Assembly: GCA_027452065.1 (NCBI GenBank)
Contig: DAIDHC010000012.1
Coordinates: 1-48,846, forward strand
Direction of reading: 5' to 3'
Origin: Bryobacterales bacterium
Lineage (GTDB): Bacteria > Acidobacteriota > Terriglobia > Bryobacterales > Bryobacteraceae
Length of the DNA stretch: 48,846 nucleotides
Shown piece by piece: positions 18,113-25,630 of the stretch (its first letter is position 1; each line of letters begins with the position of its first letter). Below the pieces are notes generated by a model, which saw nothing but the letters and a program-made list of their open reading frames with translations, was not told where the DNA came from and ran no database searches. Both the position numbers and the translations under genes were made by a program.

Positions 18113-18970
18113 TCACCCCTCGAAAATCTCCTTCGCCTCCTTCAGCGACTGGATCGGGTCCCGCCCCTTGGCCGGTGAGTACTCGTGCGCCACCTGCCCG
18201 TCGAAGCCCAGCTCCCGCAGCGCCTCCGCCACAAAACGGTAGTTCAGCTCCTGAGTCCCGTCAATCTCGTGCCGCCCCGGATTCCCGCCGGTGTGGAAAT
18301 GCGCCAGCCATTGGATGTTCGCCCGGATCGTCCGCACGATGTCCCCCTCCATGATCTGCATGTGATAAATGTCGTACAGCAGCTTCACCCGCGGCGAGTT
18401 CACCCGCCCGGTCACTCCCACCCCCCACGCCGTGTGGTCGCACATGTAATCCTTGTGGTCCACTTTGCTGTTCAACAGCTCGATGCACAGCGTGACGCCC
18501 TTGTCCTCCGCCTGCCCCTTCACGCGGTTCAAAAACGCCACGCAGTTGTCCGCCCCCACCTCGTCCTTCATCCCCCGCCTCGACCCGGTCAGCACAATCG
18601 CGTTCGGCACCCCGTGCGCCGCGCACAGATCGATCGCCTCCCGCATCGTCTTCTCGATTCGCGCGTGGTTGGCCGGCTCGTTGATGCCGTCCGGAATCGT
18701 GCCCCCATACGGCGGCGGCATCATCGTCGGCATGAGCCCGTATTTCTTCAACACCGGCCACCGGTCCGGCCCGATCAGGTCGAAGCCGTAAAAGCCCAGC
18801 TCGGCCGCGTGCCGGCACATGTCCTCAAACGACATGCCGCGCCCGAACACCCCGGTGGTGACGCACTGCTTCAGCGCCCCCTTCTTCGGCGCCCCCGCCT
18901 CCTGCGCCATCCCCAGCATCGGCGCCGCTGTCATCCCCGCTACAAAGTCTCTCCGTCTCATGGGGCTCAT
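18113..18970 (-). CDS. Tat-exported TIM-barrel isomerase/epimerase (hydroxypyruvate isomerase-like)
   Basis: About 285 residues. A Tat signal (MRRRDFVAGMTAAPMLGMA) precedes an AP-endonuclease-2-like TIM barrel: GFYGFDLIGPDRW, NAIVLTGSRRG, VTLCIELLNSK, VKLLYDIYHMQIMEGD, AHFHTGGNPGRHEI, GQVAHEYSPA. The conserved Glu, Asp, His and Glu metal ligands of the family appear in order. It may isomerise a keto or sugar acid in the periplasm. I chose the ATG at 18970; a second ATG at 18961 directly before the twin arginines is equally possible, while the longer open frame adds only low-complexity sequence. Confidence 0.85.
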   Translation of the reverse strand: MSPMRRRDFVAGMTAAPMLGMAQEAGAPKKGALKQCVTTGVFGRGMSFEDMCRHAAELGFYGFDLIGPDRWPVLKKYGLMPTMMPPPYGGTIPDGINEPANHARIEKTMREAIDLCAAHGVPNAIVLTGSRRGMKDEVGADNCVAFLNRVKGQAEDKGVTLCIELLNSKVDHKDYMCDHTAWGVGVTGRVNSPRVKLLYDIYHMQIMEGDIVRTIRANIQWLAHFHTGGNPGRHEIDGTQELNYRFVAEALRELGFDGQVAHEYSPAKGRDPIQSLKEAKEIFEG

Positions 18971-19209
18971 CTTATCAACCCCCGCCGCCCGCCGCCGCCC
19001 GCCCCGAAAAATTCTCAAATTTTCTTCTGTCCCCCCTATCTCGTTGTGAATAAATCGCTTACCATTCAAAAAAATCCCCGCCGCCCGTTCCCGGCGGTCC
19101 GTGGTTCGCCGACGTTCACAAAATTCTCAATCTTTTTTCTTTCCCTCTATCCCTCTGCTCCTCAAGCTCTTCCCGCTCCCCGCAATTTACTTAAGCCCTC
19201 CGTACCCCC

Positions 19210-19236
19210 AGTACCTGGTACTTCCCCCGATACAAT
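19210..19236 (+). promoter_or_regulatory. Palindromic operator-like site and -10 element
   Basis: A 13-bp perfect inverted repeat (AGTACC-T-GGTACT, 19210-19222) lies just before TACAAT (19231-19236), a good -10 hexamer about 90 bp ahead of the ATG at 19326. The palindrome would fall in the -35 to -20 interval, as expected for a repressor or activator site. No clear -35 hexamer is present. Confidence 0.4.
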
Positions 19237-19325
19237 CGAATCGCGAGTGAGGGTTTATGCAACCGGGGCGTCCGGGCCAACCACCGGCTCCGCCCCGCAT
19301 CCTCACCGCAAAGGAGACACTCTCA

Positions 19326-20054
19326 ATGACTGCTTCCCGAGCCTCGATCGATCCGATTTCTCTCTGGCGGAATGCCCCCTCGGAGCGTTCCGCCGCTTTC
19401 TCCGCCGTCTTCGGCGCCATTGCTCAGGCCACGCAGCAGTTCCTCCGCGCCCGGATCGGGGACCTCTATTTCAACGAATCCCCCGAGCCCTTCGCCCACC
19501 CCCGCCGCGCCCTCTCCCTCCTGGTCTACCAGGCCAGCGCGCCCTCCTCCCGCACCCACGGCCGCGAGTTCACCTACGACGTCATCAACCCCCGCATGAT
19601 GGCCGGTTTCTGGTGGTCCGCCGCCCGGGAACTCCCCGCCGCTCTCGCCGCCATCGAAGTCCGCTTCCTCGAATCCCAACAACCGGAGCTCGCCAAGTTT
19701 TACGCCCCGCGCCATGCCCGCCGCCTGGTCTCCCTCGTCCGCCGCCACAAAGTGCTGATCGATCGCCTCCTGGCCGCCGAGACCTCCCTGCTCAACGATC
19801 TCATCAACTTCGCCATCGCCGTCCGCCACTCCCGGCGCCCCCTGGCCGCCCACATCCGCCTCATGCGGAGCTGGGAATTCACCCTCCGCCGTATTTTCCC
19901 CGGCGTCGACGCCTCTCACCTCGCTCCGGAGCTCTTCCGCCTCGCCAGCCTCACCCTCGAAGCCGCCCTTCCCCCCGACGGCGATCTCCCCGCCTCCGCC
20001 CAGCCGGCCCCGGGCACCCCGGCAAGGGTCTTCGTTATGCCCCTCGCGGCGTGA
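19326..20054 (+). CDS. Conserved hypothetical protein
   Basis: 242 residues from the ATG at 19326, which follows AAGGAGACACTCTCA. Mostly alpha-helical and cytoplasmic by composition, with Ala/Arg-rich helices and conserved-looking aromatic patches (FTYDVINPRMMAGFWWSA, AHIRLMRSWEFTLRRIFPG). No domain was recognised. The palindromic site and -10 element upstream suggest regulated, independent transcription. The protein ends about 30 bp before the BON-domain gene. Confidence 0.75.
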   Translation: MTASRASIDPISLWRNAPSERSAAFSAVFGAIAQATQQFLRARIGDLYFNESPEPFAHPRRALSLLVYQASAPSSRTHGREFTYDVINPRMMAGFWWSAARELPAALAAIEVRFLESQQPELAKFYAPRHARRLVSLVRRHKVLIDRLLAAETSLLNDLINFAIAVRHSRRPLAAHIRLMRSWEFTLRRIFPGVDASHLAPELFRLASLTLEAALPPDGDLPASAQPAPGTPARVFVMPLAA

Positions 20055-20085
20055 GAATACCCTCTGTTCGCCACACTACTTGTTT

Positions 20086-20433
20086 ATGCGTTCCGCTGCC
20101 GCGCTTTTCTTGTCTTTCCTTATCCTTATGCCTTCGCTCCCGGCTGCCTCGCCCCACCCGGTTTCGCCCGCGGGCCAACGCCCCGGCGACGCCGCCATCG
20201 AGCAGTCGATCCGCTCCAAGCTTGCCAAGTCTAAAATCGGCAAGGACGGTTTCACGGTGCACGTGAAAAACGGCGTCGCCGTCTGGGAAGGCCACACCAC
20301 CGTCATGCAGCACAAAGGCGCCGCCACCCGCATGGCCAAATCCGCCGGCGCCACCCTGGTCGAGAATCACATCCGCGTCGACGGCTCCTCGGCCGTCGGA
20401 GGCCCCCGCAAAGCCACCGTCTCGGCTCCCTGA
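20086..20433 (+). CDS. Secreted BON-domain protein
   Basis: 115 residues. A signal peptide (ALFLSFLILMPSLPAAS) is followed by one BON domain: DAAIEQSIRSKLAKSKIGKD, FTVHVKNGVAVWEGHTTVMQHKGAATRMAKSAGATLVENHIRV. In OsmY-type proteins BON domains bind membranes and act in envelope stress. The ATG at 20086 is preferred over an in-frame TTG six bases upstream. Confidence 0.85.
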   Translation: MRSAAALFLSFLILMPSLPAASPHPVSPAGQRPGDAAIEQSIRSKLAKSKIGKDGFTVHVKNGVAVWEGHTTVMQHKGAATRMAKSAGATLVENHIRVDGSSAVGGPRKATVSAP

Positions 20434-20487
20434 CGCGCCCGCCCGCCCGACGGCCCGTTCCGGGCCAAATGGTAAAATACTCCACGG

Positions 20488-21987
20488 ATGAGGTCCCTCT
20501 CGCGGTTCGCCGTCCCCCTCTGTCTTCTCCTCCCTCTCATCGCCCCGGCCCAGGAACTGCGCATCACCCACGGCGCCGTCGACCGCCAGGTTTTCCAGCG
20601 CACCCCTTCCGGCTTTGCCGACATCCCGCTGGCCGGCTCCGCCACTGGCCGTAAGGTCAACGGCAAGTTCGTCGAGCTTCGCCTCTCCTCCCGCTCCGGC
20701 CCCGTCCCCGGCTTCGACTGGATCCAGTTCGCCAAAGTACAAAAATCCTTAGTACAAAAATCCTTCTGGTCCGCCACCCTCTCCCACGTCCCCACCGGCG
20801 GACCCTACCGCCTCGAAATCCGCCTCCAGGACTCCCCCTCGTCCTTCACCCTCGAAGACCTCCTCGTCGGCGACCTCTGGCTCCTCGCCGGCCAGTCCAA
20901 TATGGAAGGCCACGGCGACCTGATCGACGTCCAGCCCCCCAGCGAACTCATCCACAGCTTCGACATGTCCGACAACTGGACCGTCGCCCAGGAGCCTCTT
21001 CACACCACCGTCAGCGCCGTCGACCCCGTCCACTGGCCCCTCAACCCCGACCGCCAGCCCGAACGACTCACCGGCGACAGACTCGCCCAATACATCTCGC
21101 AGCGCAAAAAAGGCGCCGGCCTCGGTCTTCCCTTCGCCGCCGCCATGCTCAAATTCACCGGCGTCCCCGTAGGCCTCATCCCCTGCGCCCACGGCGGCAC
21201 TTCGCTCGAAGCCTGGAGCCCCAAGCTCCGCGACCAGGCCGGCGATTCCCTCTACGGCTCGATGCTCCGCCGCTTCCGCGCCACCGGCGCCCGCGTCAAA
21301 GGCGTCCTTTGGTATCAGGGCGAGTCCGACGCCAATCCCAAAGCCGCCGCCACCTACCAGGCCCGCTTCCTCGACTTCGTCAAAAGCCTCCGCGCCGACT
21401 TCGACGACCCCGCTCTCCCCTTCTATTACGTCCAGATCGGCCGCCACATCAGCAGCCGCGACATCGCCGAGTGGAACCGCGTCCAGCAGGCCCAACTCCA
21501 GGCCGAACCCCTCATCCCCCACGCCGCCATGGCCGCCTCCGTCGATCTCTCCCTCGACGACGGCATCCATATTTCCACTCCCGATCTCAAACGCCTCGGC
21601 CTTCGCCTCGCCAAGCTCGCCTGCCGCGACCTGTTTCCTTCCACCGCCGGCTGCGGCTCCCTCAAACCCGGCCCCTACCCGCTCAACGCCGCGCTCTCCG
21701 GCGGCATCCTCGCGGTCGACTTCTCCGGCGTCAACGGCCGCCTCACCGCGCCGGGGCGCATCTCCGGCTTCTCCATCCACACCCCCAACGGCGCCGAAAT
21801 CCCCGTCATCTTTAAAGCGACCATCGACCCCGCCGAGGCCTCCACCGTCCGCCTCCACATCCAAGGCAAGATCCCCCCCGGCTCGGTCCTCTATTACGGC
21901 TACGGGAAGGACCCCTACTGCGACCTCACCGACCAGCAGGATATGGCCGTCCCCATGTTCGGCCCCATGCCCATCGGCGGCATTTAA
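20488..21987 (+). CDS. Sialate O-acetylesterase-like (SASA) carbohydrate esterase
   Basis: 499 residues with a signal peptide (PLCLLLPLIAPAQ). The SGNH/SASA nucleophile motif LLAGQSNMEGHGD is near residue 140. The oxyanion block IPCAHGGTSLEAW, the GVLWYQGESDA block and the DDGIHIS Asp/His pair follow in order. The protein would deacetylate sugars in the periplasm or outside the cell. TAAAAT lies 11 bp before the ATG. An exact 15-bp direct duplication at 20736-20765 repeats VQKSL within the N-terminal beta domain. The stop overlaps the convergent downstream gene by four bases. Confidence 0.85.
   Translation: MRSLSRFAVPLCLLLPLIAPAQELRITHGAVDRQVFQRTPSGFADIPLAGSATGRKVNGKFVELRLSSRSGPVPGFDWIQFAKVQKSLVQKSFWSATLSHVPTGGPYRLEIRLQDSPSSFTLEDLLVGDLWLLAGQSNMEGHGDLIDVQPPSELIHSFDMSDNWTVAQEPLHTTVSAVDPVHWPLNPDRQPERLTGDRLAQYISQRKKGAGLGLPFAAAMLKFTGVPVGLIPCAHGGTSLEAWSPKLRDQAGDSLYGSMLRRFRATGARVKGVLWYQGESDANPKAAATYQARFLDFVKSLRADFDDPALPFYYVQIGRHISSRDIAEWNRVQQAQLQAEPLIPHAAMAASVDLSLDDGIHISTPDLKRLGLRLAKLACRDLFPSTAGCGSLKPGPYPLNAALSGGILAVDFSGVNGRLTAPGRISGFSIHTPNGAEIPVIFKATIDPAEASTVRLHIQGKIPPGSVLYYGYGKDPYCDLTDQQDMAVPMFGPMPIGGI
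20736..20765 (+). repeat. In-frame 15-bp tandem duplication
   Basis: AGTACAAAAATCCTT occurs twice with no spacer inside the SASA esterase gene, adding exactly five codons (VQKSL, then VQKSF). The unit is strikingly AT-rich against the surrounding GC-rich coding sequence. Confidence 0.95.
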
Positions 21988-22643
21988 GCCTCTCGCGCCA
22001 CCCGGTGCGCGTCAAACCACCACGCCCACCCCAGCAGCACAACCTCCGCGATCAGCCCCACCCATGCCAGCTCGCTCACGCCCGGCGGCGGCGCGCTGAA
22101 CCGGTCTCCCACATACAACACCACCAGCACCGCCACGTACGACCAGAAGCCGTACCGCCCGATCCCGTCCCGCGCCCGCGTCGCTTTCGTATACCACCGC
22201 ACTCCCAGCGCCAGCATCGCCCCCTCCACGATCATCGTCCCCGGTATCGAGTTCCATAAGCTCAGCCCCAGCTTCGGCCCCCCTCCCGGATACAGCGGCA
22301 TGTCCGGCCGGTGCGTCACAAAGTCCAACACCCAGTGGCTCACCACTCCCACCCACACCGCCACCGCTCCCGCCCGGTAGCCCGACAGCCACGAATACGC
22401 CAGCGCGAACACGCTCGCCCACACCACCAGCATCAGCAGGCTGTGCGACCACGGGTAATATGTCAGATCGAGCGGCGTGAACCGCGTGTTGCCCGGATCG
22501 ATCCTCACCCGCTCCCATCCCAGCAACAGGAACGGCGGCCACAGCATGTCGGCCAGCAGCGGCGCCGCCAGCAACACCCCCAGCGACGCCCGAGGCGCAA
22601 ACCGCTTGGCTCCGAACCCGACCGCGAAATGCCCGATGAACAT
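21984..22643 (-). CDS. Membrane-bound hydrolase-like protein (YdjM/DUF457-type)
   Basis: 219 residues with about six hydrophobic segments. It opens MFIGHFAVGFGAKRF, and the motif GHFAVGFGAK with later YPWSHSLLM and HWVLDFVTHRPD is characteristic of the 'metal-dependent hydrolase' membrane family related to YdjM, whose activity is not established. His and Asp residues in these motifs lie at membrane edges. The ATG at 22643 has a G-rich site just upstream; the open frame extends a further 52 low-complexity codons that I exclude. Confidence 0.8.
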   Translation of the reverse strand: MFIGHFAVGFGAKRFAPRASLGVLLAAPLLADMLWPPFLLLGWERVRIDPGNTRFTPLDLTYYPWSHSLLMLVVWASVFALAYSWLSGYRAGAVAVWVGVVSHWVLDFVTHRPDMPLYPGGGPKLGLSLWNSIPGTMIVEGAMLALGVRWYTKATRARDGIGRYGFWSYVAVLVVLYVGDRFSAPPPGVSELAWVGLIAEVVLLGWAWWFDAHRVAREA

Positions 22644-22696
22644 CGCCCCTCCCGCCCCACCAGTATCGCCCAACCCCCGCCCGGCTCCGCCGCCCA

Positions 22697-23085
22697 ATGC
22701 CGCCCCATCGCGCACGCCGGCCTCGCGTCCGGCTCCGCAACCCGGCCGGCCGGCCCGCGGCCGCTCCGCACGCCGCCTCACCCCCCGGCGCCCCGCCACC
22801 CGGCCGAACCGCTCGCCTCGCGGCCGCTCCGCACGGCCGCCTCTTCCCCAGGCCCCGCCACCCGGCCGGCCCTCTGCCTCGCCGCCCTCCTATCGCGCCC
22901 CGGCCCCGCCACCCGGACGACTCTCCGCCTCGCCGGCCGGCGCCCCCGTCCCCGTCGCGCGGCCGGCCCTCCGCCCCGCCACCCTCCCATCGCGCCCGCA
23001 TCCCCGCTGCCCGGCCGGCCCTCCGCCTCGCCGCCCGGCGCCATCCGCCGCCCGCCGCCCCGCGGGTGGCTCCAATCCGCGGCCT
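22697..23085. repeat. Degenerate GC-rich repeat array between genes
   Basis: About 390 bp of C-rich, imperfect tandem units built around GCCCCGCCACCCGGCCG, CTCCGCCTCGCCG and CCCTCCTATCGCGCCC. The core GCCCCGCCACCCGG recurs at least three times, with variable lengths between. No gene was recognised, although all frames are partly open because stop codons are rare in such sequence. It lies upstream of the parvulin gene. Confidence 0.75.
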
Positions 23086-23155
23086 TCGTCTTGTTAAAAT
23101 GAGAGTTTCTCCTCGTTGTCAACCTCTGTATAGAAGAAGGACACCCAAACAACCC

Positions 23156-24088
23156 ATGCGTTCCGGCTTTCTCGCTTTGTTGCTTGCCGCTCCCCTCTGC
23201 GCGCAGACGCAGCCCGTCCCCGGCGCTCCTCCCAAACCTCCGGCCGCCGCCGCCGCTGAGTCCACTCCCAAAGCCGCCGAGCCCGCCACTCCGCCCGACA
23301 CCGTCGTCGCCAAAATCGACGGTAAGAATTACACCGCCGCCGAGATCAACGCCCTTGTCGATCAGTTCCCGCCGCAAGTCCGCGGCGCCTTCGCCAACAA
23401 CCCCGTCCACACCCTCAATTTCATCTTCATGCTCCAGCACCTGGCCCACCAGGCCGAGTTTGAAAACCTCGACAAGGACAAAGCCTTCCAGCAGGACTGG
23501 AACTACAGCCGCCTGAACCTGCTCAGCAACGCCGAGCTCAACCACTACCGCAACACCTACTCGCCCACCCACGCCGAAGAGCAGACTTATTACAACGACA
23601 ACATCGGCCGCTTCCAGGAAGCCCACGTCCGCGTGATTTATATTTCCTTCGTCGCCACCGCCCCCGCCGGCGACACCAAGTCACTCGGCGAGCCCGACGC
23701 GAAGGCGAAAATCGACGACCTCCGCAAACGCATCGAGGCCGGCGAGGATTTCGCCAAAGTGGCCGCCGACAATTCCGAGGACAAAGCTTCGGCCGCCAAG
23801 GGCGGCGAGTTCCCCATCATCACCCGCGTGAGCCCGTATCCGGACGCCATCAAGAACACCGTCTTCGCGCTCAAGCCCGGCGAGCTCAGCCAGCCGGTCC
23901 GCCAGCCCAACGGATTTTATCTTTTCAAGCTGGATAAAATCGAGACGGAGCCGTTTAACAACGTCGAGTCGAAAATTTTCCAGCAACTCCAGCAGGACCA
24001 CTTCAACGACTGGGTGAAGAGTATTGAGACGCGCTACAACATCAACGTCGTCGACTCGCACTATTTTGCGGGCCACCCTCCCCGATAA
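23156..24088 (+). CDS. Periplasmic PpiC/SurA-type peptidyl-prolyl isomerase
   Basis: 310 residues. A signal peptide (ALLLAAPLCAQ) is followed by a Pro/Ala-rich linker (about 20-50), a SurA-like chaperone N domain (VVAKIDGKNYTAAEINALVDQFP ... LQHLAHQAEF) and one parvulin domain (about 165-265: AHVRVIYISF, AGEDFAKVAADNSEDKASAAKGGEF, VFALKPGELSQPVRQPNGFYLFKL). The family assists folding of outer-membrane proteins. The ATG at 23156 is chosen for the signal peptide; the frame is open far upstream only because of the repeat array. TTGTTAAA lies at 23091. Confidence 0.88.
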   Translation: MRSGFLALLLAAPLCAQTQPVPGAPPKPPAAAAAESTPKAAEPATPPDTVVAKIDGKNYTAAEINALVDQFPPQVRGAFANNPVHTLNFIFMLQHLAHQAEFENLDKDKAFQQDWNYSRLNLLSNAELNHYRNTYSPTHAEEQTYYNDNIGRFQEAHVRVIYISFVATAPAGDTKSLGEPDAKAKIDDLRKRIEAGEDFAKVAADNSEDKASAAKGGEFPIITRVSPYPDAIKNTVFALKPGELSQPVRQPNGFYLFKLDKIETEPFNNVESKIFQQLQQDHFNDWVKSIETRYNINVVDSHYFAGHPPR

Positions 24089-24623
24089 ACTACTGCTGGC
24101 CGCCGTGGCCGAGCGCCTTCCGGACTTCCAGGGCCGCTCCCTCCGCGTCGGCTTTCTGCCCGCTCTCCATGCCCAGCGCGGCCGCCTCCACTCCGGAGCC
24201 GGCCAGCCGGGCGAGCCGGTGCACGCCGCCAGCTTCATCCGCCGGCGCAGCGTGGTTCTCGATTCCAGCCTCCGCTCCTCCCGCACCGAGCTCACCCGCG
24301 TCCTCCTCCATGAGCTGTTCCACTTCGCCTGGGCCCGCCTCGGCAATCCCGCCCGCCGCTCCTTCGAGCTCCTCCTGGAGGCCGAGCTCTCCGTCCGCGC
24401 CCGCGGCGAGCTCGGCTGGTCGGCCGAAGTGCGTAAGCGCCGCTTCCTCGCCGGCGACCGCCGCCTCTGGCGGGATTATCTCTGCGAGAGCTTCTGCGAT
24501 TCCGCCGCCTGGTTCTACGGCGGCTTCCGCCGCCACGAGGAGTTCACTCTCGCCCGCCGCTACCGCAACCGCCGCGCCCAATGGTTCGTCTTAAACCTGG
24601 GCGGCCGGCCGATCCCGATATAA
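24066..24623 (+). CDS. Putative zinc-binding HExxH protein
   Basis: About 185 residues; unknown family. The motif LLHELFHFAWARLGNP contains HExxH, and CESFCDSAAWFYGG downstream could provide a third ligand (Glu), so a small gluzincin-like peptidase fold is possible. No signal peptide is apparent. The start is uncertain: a TTG at 24066 overlapping the parvulin end is used here, but a GTG near 24105 is possible. TATAAT follows the stop codon immediately. Confidence 0.7.
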   Translation: MRATLPDKLLLAAVAERLPDFQGRSLRVGFLPALHAQRGRLHSGAGQPGEPVHAASFIRRRSVVLDSSLRSSRTELTRVLLHELFHFAWARLGNPARRSFELLLEAELSVRARGELGWSAEVRKRRFLAGDRRLWRDYLCESFCDSAAWFYGGFRRHEEFTLARRYRNRRAQWFVLNLGGRPIPI

Positions 24624-24633
24624 TTAAATCAGC

Positions 24634-25224
24634 ATGACCTTTTCCCGCCTCAGCCTCGCCGCCGCCCTGGCCGCCTCCCTCGCCCTCACCGCCTGCGCCG
24701 GCCGCGAAAACGCCGAAGCCGCCTCCGCCCAGCAGTCCAACCGCAAGCCCGCCCCCGATTTCAAGCTCCAGGACGCCAGCGGCGCCACCGTCAAACTCTC
24801 GGACTACCGCGGCAAGGTTGTCGTCCTCGACTTCTGGGCCACCTGGTGCGGCCCCTGCAAAATCGAAATTCCCTGGTTCATGGAGTTTGAAAAGACTCTC
24901 AAGGACCGCGGCTTCGCCGTGCTCGGCGTCTCCATGGACGACGACGGCTGGAGCGTCGTGAAACCTTACATCCAGGAGCGCGGCGTCAACTACCGCGTCC
25001 TGCTCGGCAACGACCAGGTCGGCCAGGCCTACGGCGGCGTCGACAGCCTCCCCACCACGTTCCTCATCGATCGCTCCGGCCGCATCGCCTCGGTTCACGT
25101 CGGACTCTCCAGCTCCAAGGAGCAATTTAAAGATGAAATCCTCGCACTTCTCAATGCCCGGGCTTCTCGCCGCCTCGCTCCTGCTGGCCTGCCCGCTTTC
25201 CTCTCCGCTCCCGGCGCAAACTGA
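24634..25224 (+). CDS. TlpA-like thioredoxin lipoprotein
   Basis: 196 residues with a lipoprotein signal (LALTACAG, lipobox cysteine at about residue 21). The thioredoxin fold has the active site WATWCGPCK, with FKLQDASGATVKLSDYRGKVVVLDF before and the cis-Pro segment SLPTTFLIDRSG after. It is expected to be a membrane-anchored periplasmic thiol reductase, as in ResA/TlpA. TATAAT is 10 bp upstream of the ATG. The 3' end overlaps the next gene by 92 bases. Confidence 0.92.
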   Translation: MTFSRLSLAAALAASLALTACAGRENAEAASAQQSNRKPAPDFKLQDASGATVKLSDYRGKVVVLDFWATWCGPCKIEIPWFMEFEKTLKDRGFAVLGVSMDDDGWSVVKPYIQERGVNYRVLLGNDQVGQAYGGVDSLPTTFLIDRSGRIASVHVGLSSSKEQFKDEILALLNARASRRLAPAGLPAFLSAPGAN

Positions 25225-25630
25225 GGCCCCCGGCGTTCTCAGCGTCGCTCCGCCGGCCCGCGTCCACGCCCAGCGCGGCAAAAGCTTCGAGCAGAAGCTC
25301 ACCATCAAGCTCGCTCCCGGTTACCACGTCAACAGCGACTCGCCCGGCGACCCTTATCTCATCCCCCTCCGCCTCACCTGGAACAAGGGTCCCATCGAAG
25401 CCGGCGCCATCCGCTACCCCGCCGCCGAGCGCCGCAAGTTCCCCTTCTCCGATCAGCCCGTCGCCATCTTCTCCGGCTCCTTCGACGTCGTCACCACCTT
25501 CCAGACCGCGCCCAACGCCCCCGACATGGGCCTGGTCTCCGGCAAGCTCCGCTACCAGGCCTGCAACGACCGCGAGTGCCTCCAGCCGAAAACGGTCGCC
25601 GTCCAGTTCTCCGTCGACGTCCGCAATTGA
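25133..25630 (+). CDS. Isolated DsbD N-terminal (alpha) domain protein
   Basis: 165 residues with a signal peptide (LLAASLLLACPLSSPLPAQ) and a DsbD-alpha-like beta sandwich: APGYHVNSDSPGDPYLIPLRLTW, AIFSGSFDVVTTF, LRYQACNDRECLQPKTVAV. The two cysteines in ACNDREC match the redox pair of DsbDn. The transmembrane and gamma domains of DsbD are absent, so it may receive electrons from another partner, with the overlapping TlpA gene a natural candidate. AAGGAG precedes the ATG by about 10 nt, supporting the overlapping start. Confidence 0.85.
   Translation: MKSSHFSMPGLLAASLLLACPLSSPLPAQTEAPGVLSVAPPARVHAQRGKSFEQKLTIKLAPGYHVNSDSPGDPYLIPLRLTWNKGPIEAGAIRYPAAERRKFPFSDQPVAIFSGSFDVVTTFQTAPNAPDMGLVSGKLRYQACNDRECLQPKTVAVQFSVDVRN

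Noticed and set aside
22012-23001. 329-codon minus-strand frame in the repeat region
   Set aside because: Low-complexity Gly/Arg/Ala translation from the repeat array and a shadow of the membrane-protein gene.
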